Of a stretch of DNA of 42,166 bases, positions 16,146 to 23,107 are shown in pieces. A program made the position numbers and the translations under genes. Below the pieces are notes generated by a model that worked only from the letters and a program-made list of their open reading frames with translations, searched no databases and was not told the origin of the DNA. The stretch lies in contig CANJID010000036.1 in the NCBI GenBank assembly GCA_947474395.1, forward strand, positions 1 to 42,166, given 5' to 3'. Origin of the DNA: Caulobacterales bacterium. Lineage in GTDB: Bacteria > Pseudomonadota > Alphaproteobacteria > Caulobacterales > Caulobacteraceae. The number at the start of each line of letters is the position of its first letter. Positions within the stretch are counted from its first letter, which is position 1.

Positions 16146-17180
16146 ATGCTGAGAAAGCTGATCATCGCCGCCGCGGCCCTGCTGGCCAGCGGCCTGGCCG
16201 CCCAGGCCGCCGACATCACCGGAGCGGGCGCCACCTTCCCCGCCCCCGTCTACGCCAAATGGGCCGAGGCCTATAAGGCCGCCACCGGCACGGGCCTGAA
16301 CTACCAGGCCATCGGCTCGGGCGGCGGCATCCGCCAGATCCGCGCCAAGACCGTGGACTTCGGCGCCTCCGACAAGCCGCTGAAGCTCGACGTGCTGAAT
16401 GAGGCCGGGCTGGTGCAATTCCCCACCGTCATCGGCGGCGTGGTGCCGGTCATCAACATCCCCGGCCTCGCCGCCGGCCAGCTCAAGCTGTCGGGCCCCA
16501 TCCTGGCGGACATCTTCGCCGGCGACGTGAAGCGCTGGAACGACGCGCGGATCGCCGGTCTGAACCCGGACGTGAAGCTGCCGAACCTGCCGATCACCGT
16601 GGTCCACCGCTCGGATGGCTCGGGCACCAGCTTCATCTTCACCACCTACCTTTCCTACAAGAGCCCCGGCTGGGCCTCGAAGGTGGGCGCCAACGACGCG
16701 GTCGAGTGGCCGACGGGGGTGGGCGGCAAGGGCAATGACGGCGTCGCCGCCATGGTCAAGCAGACGGTGGGTTCGATCGGCTATGTCGAGTACGCCTACG
16801 CCCTGCAGTCGAAGATGGCCCACGTCTCGCTGCAGAACAAAGCCGGCGCCTTCGTGCAGCCGACTGAGGCCAATTTCGCCGCCGCCGCCGCCCGGGCCGA
16901 CTGGGCCCACGCCCCCGGCTACTACCTGATCCTGGTCGATCAGGCCGGTCCGACCACCTGGCCGATCGTCGGCGCCACCTTCATCCTGGTCTACAAGAAC
17001 CAGTCGAACGCGGCGAAGGCCGAGGCGGTGCTGAAGTTCTTCGACTGGGCCTACAAGAACGGCGACGCCCAGGCCGCCCAGCTCGACTACATCGCCCTGC
17101 CGGTGGGCGTGAAGAATCAGGTCCGCGCCACCTGGGCGGCCCAGATCAAGGGTCCCAACGGCCAGGCGATCCTGAAGTAA
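16146..17180 (+). CDS. pstS: Phosphate ABC transporter periplasmic substrate-binding protein, copy 1
   Basis: 344 residues. Signal peptide 1-21 ends AAQA. PstS motifs are GAGATFPAPVYAKW (26-39), GSGGGIRQI (57-65), DFGASDKPL (71-79) and the phosphate-binding loop RSDGSGTS (155-162). It captures inorganic phosphate in the periplasm for the PstCAB permease, which is not in this window. The ATG at 16146 is supported by AGGAG at 16134-16138; longer upstream reading is not signal-like. It ends in a strong terminator, so it is probably a single-gene transcript. A second copy at 18380 is ~92% identical in protein by manual alignment (about 26 substitutions and one missing residue). Confidence 0.95.
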   Translation: MLRKLIIAAAALLASGLAAQAADITGAGATFPAPVYAKWAEAYKAATGTGLNYQAIGSGGGIRQIRAKTVDFGASDKPLKLDVLNEAGLVQFPTVIGGVVPVINIPGLAAGQLKLSGPILADIFAGDVKRWNDARIAGLNPDVKLPNLPITVVHRSDGSGTSFIFTTYLSYKSPGWASKVGANDAVEWPTGVGGKGNDGVAAMVKQTVGSIGYVEYAYALQSKMAHVSLQNKAGAFVQPTEANFAAAAARADWAHAPGYYLILVDQAGPTTWPIVGATFILVYKNQSNAAKAEAVLKFFDWAYKNGDAQAAQLDYIALPVGVKNQVRATWAAQIKGPNGQAILK

Positions 17181-17220
17181 GCGCCTTCACATAGCGCGGG
17201 CCCATCCCGCGCAAGGCCAA

Positions 17221-17255
17221 GGGCCCGCGAGCTTCACGCTCGCGGGCCCTTTCTC
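17221..17255 (+). terminator. Rho-independent terminator after pstS copy 1
   Basis: A perfect 12-bp stem, GGGCCCGCGAGC (17221-17232) with GCTCGCGGGCCC (17238-17249), has loop TTCAC and is followed by TTTCTCT. The stem is identical to that after pstS copy 2, so the terminator was duplicated or converted together with the gene. Confidence 0.92.
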
Positions 17256-17493
17256 TGTCAACTGTGACAAGTCGATTACAATAAAAAGACAGAATTAATA
17301 CTGTTTGATCGCGAGAAAATGGCGGTTATGATTCAATCTTGTCATGTATAGCCGCGCCAGTCGGATAATATCACCCTGACTACCGTACAGATATTGTCTT
17401 TATACGGATATTGAAGGGCTGGCGCCTTCCCGATGTGGGGCGTTCCGGCAGCCGGCCCCGTCCGGCGCCCGAGCGGAAGGGAATAGGCGTCGT
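17256..17493. other. AT-rich intergenic region upstream of the resolvase-like gene
   Basis: Markedly richer in A/T than anything else in the window. No gene is seen. It contains two direct GATATTG copies (17390-17396 and 17407-17413), related GATAATATC (17364-17372), and AAAAAGACAG near 17284 with TGTCTTTA near 17395 as distant inverted repeats. It is the likely promoter/operator of the resolvase-like gene and perhaps that protein's own binding site. No -35/-10 pair can be assigned with confidence. Confidence 0.5.
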
Positions 17494-18150
17494 ATGCGTA
17501 GGGGATACGTCCACCTCTTCGAGGACGAGCACGACTTCGCGCGCCAGCAGGCGATGCTGAAGGACGCTGGCTGCGAGGAGCTGCTGGTCGAGCGCGAGGT
17601 CGGCGAGCGGGCGCGTCTGCGGCTCGACGAGTACCTCTACAACATGGGCGCCGGCGACGAGCTGGTGGTGCTGCGCCTCGACGTCTTCGGCCGCAGCACC
17701 GGCAAGCTGGTGATGATCTTCGACGGCCTCATCCGCAAGGGGATCACGATCGTGGGGCTGGAGCCTCGGCCGGTCATCATCGGTCCGGAGAAAAGCGATC
17801 CGGCGAAGGCGCTGCTGGAAGCCCTGGTCGAGCACGAAATGTCCCTGCTCGAACGACGCTATCCCGCGGGCCCGAGGTCGTCGCGCAGCCGCGCCCGGAA
17901 GATCCTGCTTCCGGCCCAGGTGGAAGATGCGCTGCGCGGTTTCCAGGCCGGCGAAAGCCTCGCCTCCATAGCCGCCCGCCTGGACGTCGGGCGCGAGGTC
18001 GTGGACCGGGCCCTCAGCGGCCGTCGCAAGCGCGGGGAGAACCGGGGCCCCGGCGGGATGATCAGGTCGCGCCGCACCGTCCTGACCCAGGAGCGGCCCT
18101 TCGAGGTTCTGCGCACGGCCCCCGGCCGCCGCGAGGAAGAGAGCGAGTAG
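17494..18150 (+). CDS. Serine-recombinase (resolvase/invertase)-like protein lacking the catalytic serine
   Basis: 218 residues that follow the gamma-delta/Hin resolvase layout: N-terminal domain 3-125, basic arm ~126-136 and Hin-type helix-turn-helix ~152-175 (ESLASIAARLDVGREVVDRAL). The core is clear, with LKDAGCEELLVER, AGDELVVLRLDVFGRST and GLIRKGITIVGLEPR. The catalytic set is broken. The family YARVST motif reads YVHLFE here, so the nucleophile Ser becomes Phe9 and its Arg becomes His7. In LDRLGR, read LDVFGR, Asp63 and Arg67 remain but the middle Arg is Val64. It should bind DNA and perhaps tetramerise but not cut it. A 40-residue Arg/Glu-rich tail ends the protein. It sits between the two pstS copies, behind an AT-rich region. 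A regulatory or architectural role is inference. Confidence 0.85.
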   Translation: MRRGYVHLFEDEHDFARQQAMLKDAGCEELLVEREVGERARLRLDEYLYNMGAGDELVVLRLDVFGRSTGKLVMIFDGLIRKGITIVGLEPRPVIIGPEKSDPAKALLEALVEHEMSLLERRYPAGPRSSRSRARKILLPAQVEDALRGFQAGESLASIAARLDVGREVVDRALSGRRKRGENRGPGGMIRSRRTVLTQERPFEVLRTAPGRREEESE

Positions 18151-18187
18151 GCGCCCGCCCCCCAAAGCCCCGGCGGTCCCCGCGCTG

Positions 18188-18216
18188 CTGTCACGAGATT
18201 GATACGCGTCTGTCGA
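18188..18216 (+). promoter_or_regulatory. Pho-box-like half-sites upstream of pstS copy 2
   Basis: CTGTCAC (18188-18194), TTGATAC (18199-18205) and CTGTCGA (18210-18216) lie in register at 11-bp intervals, as PhoB half-sites (CTGTCAT) do. The outer two match well and the middle one poorly. The group is ~165 bp before the start codon. PhoB control is expected for pstS but the match is by eye only. Confidence 0.4.
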
Positions 18217-18379
18217 TGAAACGACATCGAGCGTCCCTACCGTCCAGGCGCGCCCAAAGGGCGACGGGAGGGGTCCCCTTCATGACGTTTCGTCGCGTGC
18301 GAGCTCGCCGCCGCACCGCGGCGTCCGGCCGGTTCCCCCCGGCGCGCCGCCGTACACAGAAGATTTCGGAGACATCCAA

Positions 18380-19411
18380 ATGCTGAGAAGGCTCATCATC
18401 GCCGCCGCGGCCCTGCTGGCCAGCGGCCTGGCGGCCCAGGCCGCCGACATCACCGGAGCGGGCGCCACCTTCCCCGCTCCCGTCTACGCCAAGTGGGCCG
18501 AGGCCTATAAGGCCGCCACCGGCACCGGCTTGAACTACCAGGCCATCGGCTCGGGCGGCGGCATCCGCCAGATCAAGGCCAAGACGGTCGACTTCGGCGC
18601 CTCCGACAAGCCCTTGAAGATCGAGGAGCTCAACGAGGCAGGGCTGGTGCAATTTCCCACCGTCATCGGCGGGGTGGTGCCGGTCATCAACATCCCCGGC
18701 GTCGCCGCGGGTCAGCTCAAGCTGAGCGGCGCGCTTCTGGCCGACGTCTTCGCCGGTGAGGTGAAGAAGTGGAACGACCCCCGCATCGCCGCCCTGAACA
18801 AGACCGTGAAGCTGCCGAACCTGCCGATCACCGTGGTCCACCGTTCGGACGGCTCGGGCACCAGCTTCATCTTCACCACTTACCTCTCGGCAAAGAGCCC
18901 CGCCTGGGCCTCGAAGGTGGGCGCCAACGATGCGGTCGAGTGGCCGACCGGGGTGGGCGGCAAGGGCAATGACGGCGTCGCCGCCATGGTCAAGCAGACG
19001 GTCGGTTCGATCGGCTACGTCGAGTACGCCTACGCCCTGCAGAGCAAGATGGCCCACGTCTCGCTGCAGAACAAAGCCGGCGCCTTCGTGCAGCCGACCG
19101 CCCCGAACTTCGCCGCCGCCGCCGCCCGGGCCGACTGGGCCCACGCCCCCGGTTACTACCTGATCCTGGTCGATCAGGCCGGTCCGACCACCTGGCCGAT
19201 CGTCGGCGCCACCTTCATCCTCGCCTACAAGAACCAGTCCAATGCGGCCCAGGCCGAGGCGGTGCTGAAGTTCTTCGACTGGGCCTACAAGAGCGGCGAC
19301 GCCCAGGCCGCACAGCTCGACTACATCCCCCTCCCTGCCGGCGTGAAGAAGCAGGTCCGCGCCACCTGGGCCCAGATCAAGGGCCCCAACGGCCAGCCGA
19401 TCCTGAAGTAG
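18380..19411 (+). CDS. pstS: Phosphate ABC transporter periplasmic substrate-binding protein, copy 2
   Basis: 343 residues with the same signal peptide, DFGASDKPL and RSDGSGTS motifs as copy 1. Phosphate-contact motifs are identical. Differences cluster in the middle (for example LDV to IEE, NPDV to NKTV) and in scattered A/P or G/A exchanges near the C-terminus. The 5' coding region is almost identical at DNA level, which points to recent duplication or gene conversion. Upstream sequences are not alike apart from the last ~15 bases, so the two copies probably respond to different signals. The start ATG at 18380 has GGAG at 18368-18371. PstCAB and PhoU are not in the window. Confidence 0.95.
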   Translation: MLRRLIIAAAALLASGLAAQAADITGAGATFPAPVYAKWAEAYKAATGTGLNYQAIGSGGGIRQIKAKTVDFGASDKPLKIEELNEAGLVQFPTVIGGVVPVINIPGVAAGQLKLSGALLADVFAGEVKKWNDPRIAALNKTVKLPNLPITVVHRSDGSGTSFIFTTYLSAKSPAWASKVGANDAVEWPTGVGGKGNDGVAAMVKQTVGSIGYVEYAYALQSKMAHVSLQNKAGAFVQPTAPNFAAAAARADWAHAPGYYLILVDQAGPTTWPIVGATFILAYKNQSNAAQAEAVLKFFDWAYKSGDAQAAQLDYIPLPAGVKKQVRATWAQIKGPNGQPILK

Positions 19412-19438
19412 GGAGCCGCCTTCCGGCGCAGCCCTCCA

Positions 19439-19475
19439 GGGCCCGCGAGCCTCGCCGCTCGCGGGCCCTTTCCTT
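19439..19475 (+). terminator. Rho-independent terminator after pstS copy 2
   Basis: A perfect 12-bp stem, GGGCCCGCGAGC (19439-19450) with GCTCGCGGGCCC (19457-19468), has a 6-nt loop and is followed by TTTCCTTTT. The stem sequence is the same as after copy 1; only the loop differs. Confidence 0.92.
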
Positions 19476-19513
19476 TTCCGCCCGCCCCGCCATACCGGGC
19501 TTGCGGAGGAATC

Positions 19514-20422
19514 ATGGCTGCAGGGACAGTTCGGGGCGCCAGGGGCCTGGCCGCGTGGCTTCGCTACGAGGCGATCTACCTGTGGCCGTCCTGGCGGGGC
19601 TATTCGGCCTTCAATTGCGGTTTCGCGCCGGTGGACGCCGAGGTCGCGGGGCGCTTTCCCAAAGAGGCGCTGCAGATTCAGCTCTACGCCGAGCTCCTGA
19701 AACAGGGGGGCGGGGCCAAGGTCCTCTCCGGCGGCCTGCTGGAGGTGGCGGCGGGGCGGGGCGGCGGCCTCGCCTATCTGGACGACGAGGCGCCGGGAGC
19801 GGAGCTGGTGGGCGTGGACCGCTCGTGGATGGCCGTGCGGCATGGACGGGCGCGGGGGCTGGACCTGCGCCGCGCCGCCGCCGAGAGCCTGCCCTTCGCG
19901 GACGGGAGCGTCGCTTGCGTGGCCTGCCTGGATTCGGCCAACACTTTTGGCGATCCAGCCGCAGCCTTTGCGGAGATGGGGCGGGTGCTCGCGCCCGCCG
20001 GGACGGTGCTGCACGGCGACTTCATCCTGGGGCCGATCGAGGCGGCCAGCGCCCGGCTGGAAGGGTGGGCGCAGGGAGCGGGCCTCAAGGTGGCGAGCTT
20101 CCGAGACGTCACCGCCAACGTGGTCGAGGCGATCAGGCTGGACAGCCCGCGCAAGGCCGCGGCCCTGGCGCAGGTCCCTCACCTCCTCAGGCCGTGGGTG
20201 CGCGAGACCCTGACCCTCGAGGGCACCGAGCGCTACCGGCAGTGGATAGAGGGCGAGCGCAGCTATTATCTGGCGGCGCTCAGGCGCTCAGGCGCTAGAC
20301 GCGAGCGTCCGGCGTCTTCACCCCGCCGATCTGGGTGCGGCGGCGCAGACGGGCGAGCCGGCGGAGGCGCCGCCAGAACCTTGTCTTCTCCGGCGCCGGA
20401 TAGGGCTGCAGGTTGCGGATGA
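19514..20422 (+). CDS. Class I SAM-dependent methyltransferase with an overrun C-terminus
   Basis: 302 residues. Residues ~70-80 hold a Rossmann motif I variant (LLEVAAGRGGGLAYL), then ELVGVDRS (motif II acidic position) and AAAESLPFADGSVACVACLDS (motif post-I/IV). These are typical of methyltransferase domains acting on small molecules or lipids; the substrate is unknown. GGAGGA precedes the ATG. The recognisable protein ends near YYLAALRR at 20288. The frame then runs on through ~43 Arg/Ala/Gly-rich residues antisense to the convergent glycosyltransferase. An 8-bp tandem repeat at that point (20275-20297) seems to have pushed the natural stop out of frame, so the last part is probably not ancestral. 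Confidence 0.78.
   Translation: MAAGTVRGARGLAAWLRYEAIYLWPSWRGYSAFNCGFAPVDAEVAGRFPKEALQIQLYAELLKQGGGAKVLSGGLLEVAAGRGGGLAYLDDEAPGAELVGVDRSWMAVRHGRARGLDLRRAAAESLPFADGSVACVACLDSANTFGDPAAAFAEMGRVLAPAGTVLHGDFILGPIEAASARLEGWAQGAGLKVASFRDVTANVVEAIRLDSPRKAAALAQVPHLLRPWVRETLTLEGTERYRQWIEGERSYYLAALRRSGARRERPASSPRRSGCGGADGRAGGGAARTLSSPAPDRAAGCG
20275..20297 (+). repeat. 8-bp tandem repeat at the methyltransferase 3' end
   Basis: GGCGCTCA is repeated at 20275-20282 and 20283-20290, followed by a partial third unit GGCGCTA. Removing one unit makes the methyltransferase frame read ...CTC AGG CGC TAG, a stop directly after the conserved part. Confidence 0.85.
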
Positions 20423-21416
20423 ACTCCTCGGTGGAGGCCCGCCAGGAGAAGCGCTCGGCGTAGGCGCGGGCGTGGGCCCGGTCGATCTTCAGGGCCTCCA
20501 CGCAGGCTTCGCGCAGGTCGTCGGACAGGACCCCCGCCCCCGAGCCCGGCACGATGTCCACCGGCCCCGGCGCGGGATAGGCCGCCACCGGCGTGCCGGC
20601 CGCCATGGCCTCCAGCAGGACGAGGCCGAAGGTGTCGGTCAGGGACGGGAAGACGAAGACGTCGGCGTAGGCGAAGAAGGCGGCCAGGTCCTGCTCGAAC
20701 TTCATGCCCGCGAACATGACGTCGGGATATTTCTGGGTCAGGGCCTCGCGGGAGGGCCCGTCGCCGACCACGGCCTTGGAGCCCGGCAGGTCGAGCTCGA
20801 GGAAGGCCTCGATGTTCTTCTCCACCGCCACCCGGCCGACGTTCAGGAAGACCGGCCGCGCACGCCCGGCGTAAGGGTCGGGCACGCCCGCCGCCGCCAG
20901 GGCCTCGCGGGGCTGGAACAGATCGGTGTCCACGCCGCGGGTCCACGGCGAGAGGTTGGTGAAGCCGCGCTTCTCCAGTTCGTCGCGCATGGTCGGGGTG
21001 GCGACCATCACCCGTCCCGACGGCTTGTGGAACCAGCGCATGTAGGCGTAGCCGGCGGTGGACGGCACCGGGAAGCGGGCGGCCACATATTCGGGGAAAC
21101 GGGTGTGGTAGCTGGTGGTGAAGGGCAGCTTCCATTCCACGCAGAGGCGCCGCGCGGCCAGGCCCACCGGGCCCTCGGTGGCGATGTGGATGGCCTCCGG
21201 CTCGAAGGCCTTGAACCGCTCCTGCATGGGCTCGTAGGCGCCCACCGCCAGCCGGATCTCCGGATAGGTCGGCAGGGGCACGGTCTTGAACTGGTCGGGA
21301 GAGACCACCTCGACCTCGTGACCCATCGCCCGGCATTCGGCGACGGTTCGGATCAGCGTCCGGACCACCCCGTTGACCTGGGGCTCCCAGGCGTCGGTGG
21401 CCAGGAGGATCCTCAT
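20295..21416 (-). CDS. GT4-family glycosyltransferase
   Basis: 373 residues of GT-B fold. The N-terminal domain begins MRILLATDAWEPQVNGVV, the acceptor-side loop typical of the mannosyl/glucosyl-diacylglycerol and PimB-like transferases. The C-terminal nucleotide-sugar domain has VFLNVGRVAVEKN, VVGDGPSRE and the donor-binding stretch FPSLTDTFGLVLLEAM followed by AAGTPV. It probably adds a hexose to a lipid or lipid-linked acceptor at the inner face of the membrane. The C-terminus is Arg-rich (RFWRRLRRLARLRRRT), which may bind the membrane surface. Its start overlaps the stop of the phosphoesterase gene upstream by 4 bp, so they are co-translated. Its 3' end is overlapped by the convergent methyltransferase frame. 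Confidence 0.88.
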   Translation of the reverse strand: MRILLATDAWEPQVNGVVRTLIRTVAECRAMGHEVEVVSPDQFKTVPLPTYPEIRLAVGAYEPMQERFKAFEPEAIHIATEGPVGLAARRLCVEWKLPFTTSYHTRFPEYVAARFPVPSTAGYAYMRWFHKPSGRVMVATPTMRDELEKRGFTNLSPWTRGVDTDLFQPREALAAAGVPDPYAGRARPVFLNVGRVAVEKNIEAFLELDLPGSKAVVGDGPSREALTQKYPDVMFAGMKFEQDLAAFFAYADVFVFPSLTDTFGLVLLEAMAAGTPVAAYPAPGPVDIVPGSGAGVLSDDLREACVEALKIDRAHARAYAERFSWRASTEEFIRNLQPYPAPEKTRFWRRLRRLARLRRRTQIGGVKTPDARV

Positions 21417-22246
21417 TCGGCGGCGGCCGCCTCGTCGAAGACAGCCTCGGGTACGGGCGTCGGCGCCCGGCGCCGGTCCAGCGGCGACCAGGCGCGGGTC
21501 TTCGCCCAGTCGACGATCGACAGCTTGCCGTCGAAACCTTCAACCACGGCGGTGCAGCTTTCCACCCAATCCCCGTCGTTCACGTAGAGCACGCCGTCAA
21601 TCTCGCGCATCTCGGCCTTGTGGATGTGGCCGCAGATCACCCCGTCCACTCCGCGCCGCCGGGCCTCGTCGGCCACGGCGCTCTCGAAGTCCTCGATGAA
21701 CTGCAGGGCGTTCTTCACCTTGACCTTCAGATAGGCCGACAGGCTCCAATAGCCGAAACCCATCCGGCGACGGAGCAGATTCCACTGGGTGTTGAGGCTC
21801 AGGAGCGCCCTATAGGACCAATCCCCGAGGAAGGCCAGCCACTTAGCGTGACCGATCACCCCGTCGAATTCGTCGCCGTGGACCACCAGATAGCGCCTGC
21901 CGTCGGCGGCTTCGTGGATCGCGTCGCGGACCACCACCACCCCGCCGAAGTGCACGCCGCAATAGTCCCGCGCCCCGTCGTCGTGATTGCCGGGCACATA
22001 GACGACGTTCACGCCCTTGCGGGCCATGCGCAGAATCTTCTGCACCACGTCGTTGTGCGACTGGGGCCAGTACCAGCCGCTCTTCAGCTTCCAGCCGTCG
22101 ATGATGTCGCCCACGAGGTAGAGGGTCTCGCATTCGACCGAGCGGATGAAGTCCAGAAGCAGTTCCGCCTGGCAGCCGCGGGTCCCTAAGTGCACGTCGG
22201 AGATGAATATGGTGCGGCAGCGGAGCGTCGGGGTGTCGGTTTCCAA
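21413..22246 (-). CDS. LpxH-like metallophosphoesterase (UDP-2,3-diacylglucosamine diphosphatase family)
   Basis: 277 residues with the calcineurin-type metal motifs in order: DVHLG (17-21), GDIIDGW (46-52), GNHDD (86-90), VVHGDEFD and a late GHIHKAE. The insert WYWPQSHNDVVQKILRMA and the sequence GFGYWSLSAYLK mark the LpxH-like subgroup often found beside glycosyltransferases, rather than classical LpxH. It probably cleaves a phosphate or pyrophosphate from a lipid or lipid-linked precursor. The start is a TTG at 22246, since no ATG or GTG occurs before the metal motif; GGGAG lies ~11 nt upstream. It is operonic with the glycosyltransferase (ATGA overlap). Confidence 0.85.
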   Translation of the reverse strand: METDTPTLRCRTIFISDVHLGTRGCQAELLLDFIRSVECETLYLVGDIIDGWKLKSGWYWPQSHNDVVQKILRMARKGVNVVYVPGNHDDGARDYCGVHFGGVVVVRDAIHEAADGRRYLVVHGDEFDGVIGHAKWLAFLGDWSYRALLSLNTQWNLLRRRMGFGYWSLSAYLKVKVKNALQFIEDFESAVADEARRRGVDGVICGHIHKAEMREIDGVLYVNDGDWVESCTAVVEGFDGKLSIVDWAKTRAWSPLDRRRAPTPVPEAVFDEAAAAE

Positions 22247-22359
22247 GGCTCTGGTGCTCCCTCAGCGGCCGATCAGCCCCCGGCTAAGGCGATTGGGCGA
22301 CGATTGCGTGACAGGGGGCATTGCCTCTGGCGCCGCCGCGTGCGGGCGCCTATGTTGAA

Positions 22360-22375
22360 ATTGCTGCAACGCAAT
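22360..22375. promoter_or_regulatory. Inverted repeat upstream of the TetR gene
   Basis: ATTGC-TGCAAC-GCAAT is a perfect 5-bp-arm inverted repeat, 41 bp before the TetR start, between it and the divergent phosphoesterase gene. Size and place fit an autoregulatory TetR operator, which could also control the divergent pair. Confidence 0.35.
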
Positions 22376-22416
22376 ATCGCCCCGCGGCCCTGTATTGATT
22401 GAGGACTCCCAGCGAG

Positions 22417-23064
22417 ATGGCGGACGACGCGCCAGCCACCAGGATCCGGGCCGCAGAGACGCGGAAGTCCAAGCGCACGCGCCAACGCATCCTCGACCAG
22501 GCCATGCGGCTGTTCGCCGAGGTGGGCTACGCGGGCGTCACCAACGCCCGGCTGGCGGAGGCCGCGGGCCTCACCCGAGGCGCCCTGCTCTACCATTTCC
22601 CCACCCATGAGGACCTGATCGACGCGGCCGTGGCCCATATCCAGGCCGCCCGCACGCGCCTGCTGCAGGAAGCCGTGGACGCGGCCCCCAAGGGCGCCGA
22701 CCGCACCGACCACGCCATCGATTCCTACTGGCGCCTGCTCTCCGAGCCCGCCTTCCTGGCCTTCGGCGAGATGGAGGGCGCCGCCCGCACCGACGAGGCC
22801 CTCGGCCTGCGCCTGGCCGCTGCGCAGGAGGCCTTCGACCGGGCCCGCATCGGCGATCACCTGTTCGACTTGGTGCAGGGGGGCCAGGGTCCGCGGCTTC
22901 AGGCCAGCCGCGACCTCGCGCGGTTCATGCTTGAGGGCCTGGCTCGGGCGCACCTGACCTACAACGGCGACGAGCGCACCGATAACCTCTTGGCGGTGGT
23001 CAAGCGGGCCGCGCGGATGCTCAACCGCAAGGGCTCCGAGCGCGATCTCTGGCCCGAGGGATAG
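22417..23064 (+). CDS. TetR/AcrR-family transcriptional regulator
   Basis: 215 residues. The N-terminal DNA-binding domain is typical: RQRILDQAMRLFAEVGYAG, then the helix-turn-helix VTNARLAEAAGLTRGALLYHF (~41-61). The remaining ~150 residues are a helical ligand-binding/dimerisation domain without recognisable specificity. The ATG at 22417 is chosen because it gives the usual short basic arm; an in-frame TTG at 22399 is possible. It lies 44 bp before a two-gene ABC transporter on the same strand and divergent from the phosphoesterase-glycosyltransferase pair; either could be its target. Confidence 0.92.
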   Translation: MADDAPATRIRAAETRKSKRTRQRILDQAMRLFAEVGYAGVTNARLAEAAGLTRGALLYHFPTHEDLIDAAVAHIQAARTRLLQEAVDAAPKGADRTDHAIDSYWRLLSEPAFLAFGEMEGAARTDEALGLRLAAAQEAFDRARIGDHLFDLVQGGQGPRLQASRDLARFMLEGLARAHLTYNGDERTDNLLAVVKRAARMLNRKGSERDLWPEG

Positions 23065-23107
23065 GCTCCGGCTTGGCCGATGCACCCGCTGCGCCTAGTT
23101 TCCCAGG

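Noticed and set aside
18191-20182. 663-codon minus-strand open frame across pstS copy 2 and the methyltransferase
   Set aside because: Antisense to two well-supported genes; a similar frame opposes pstS copy 1, as expected from shared sequence and low stop frequency.
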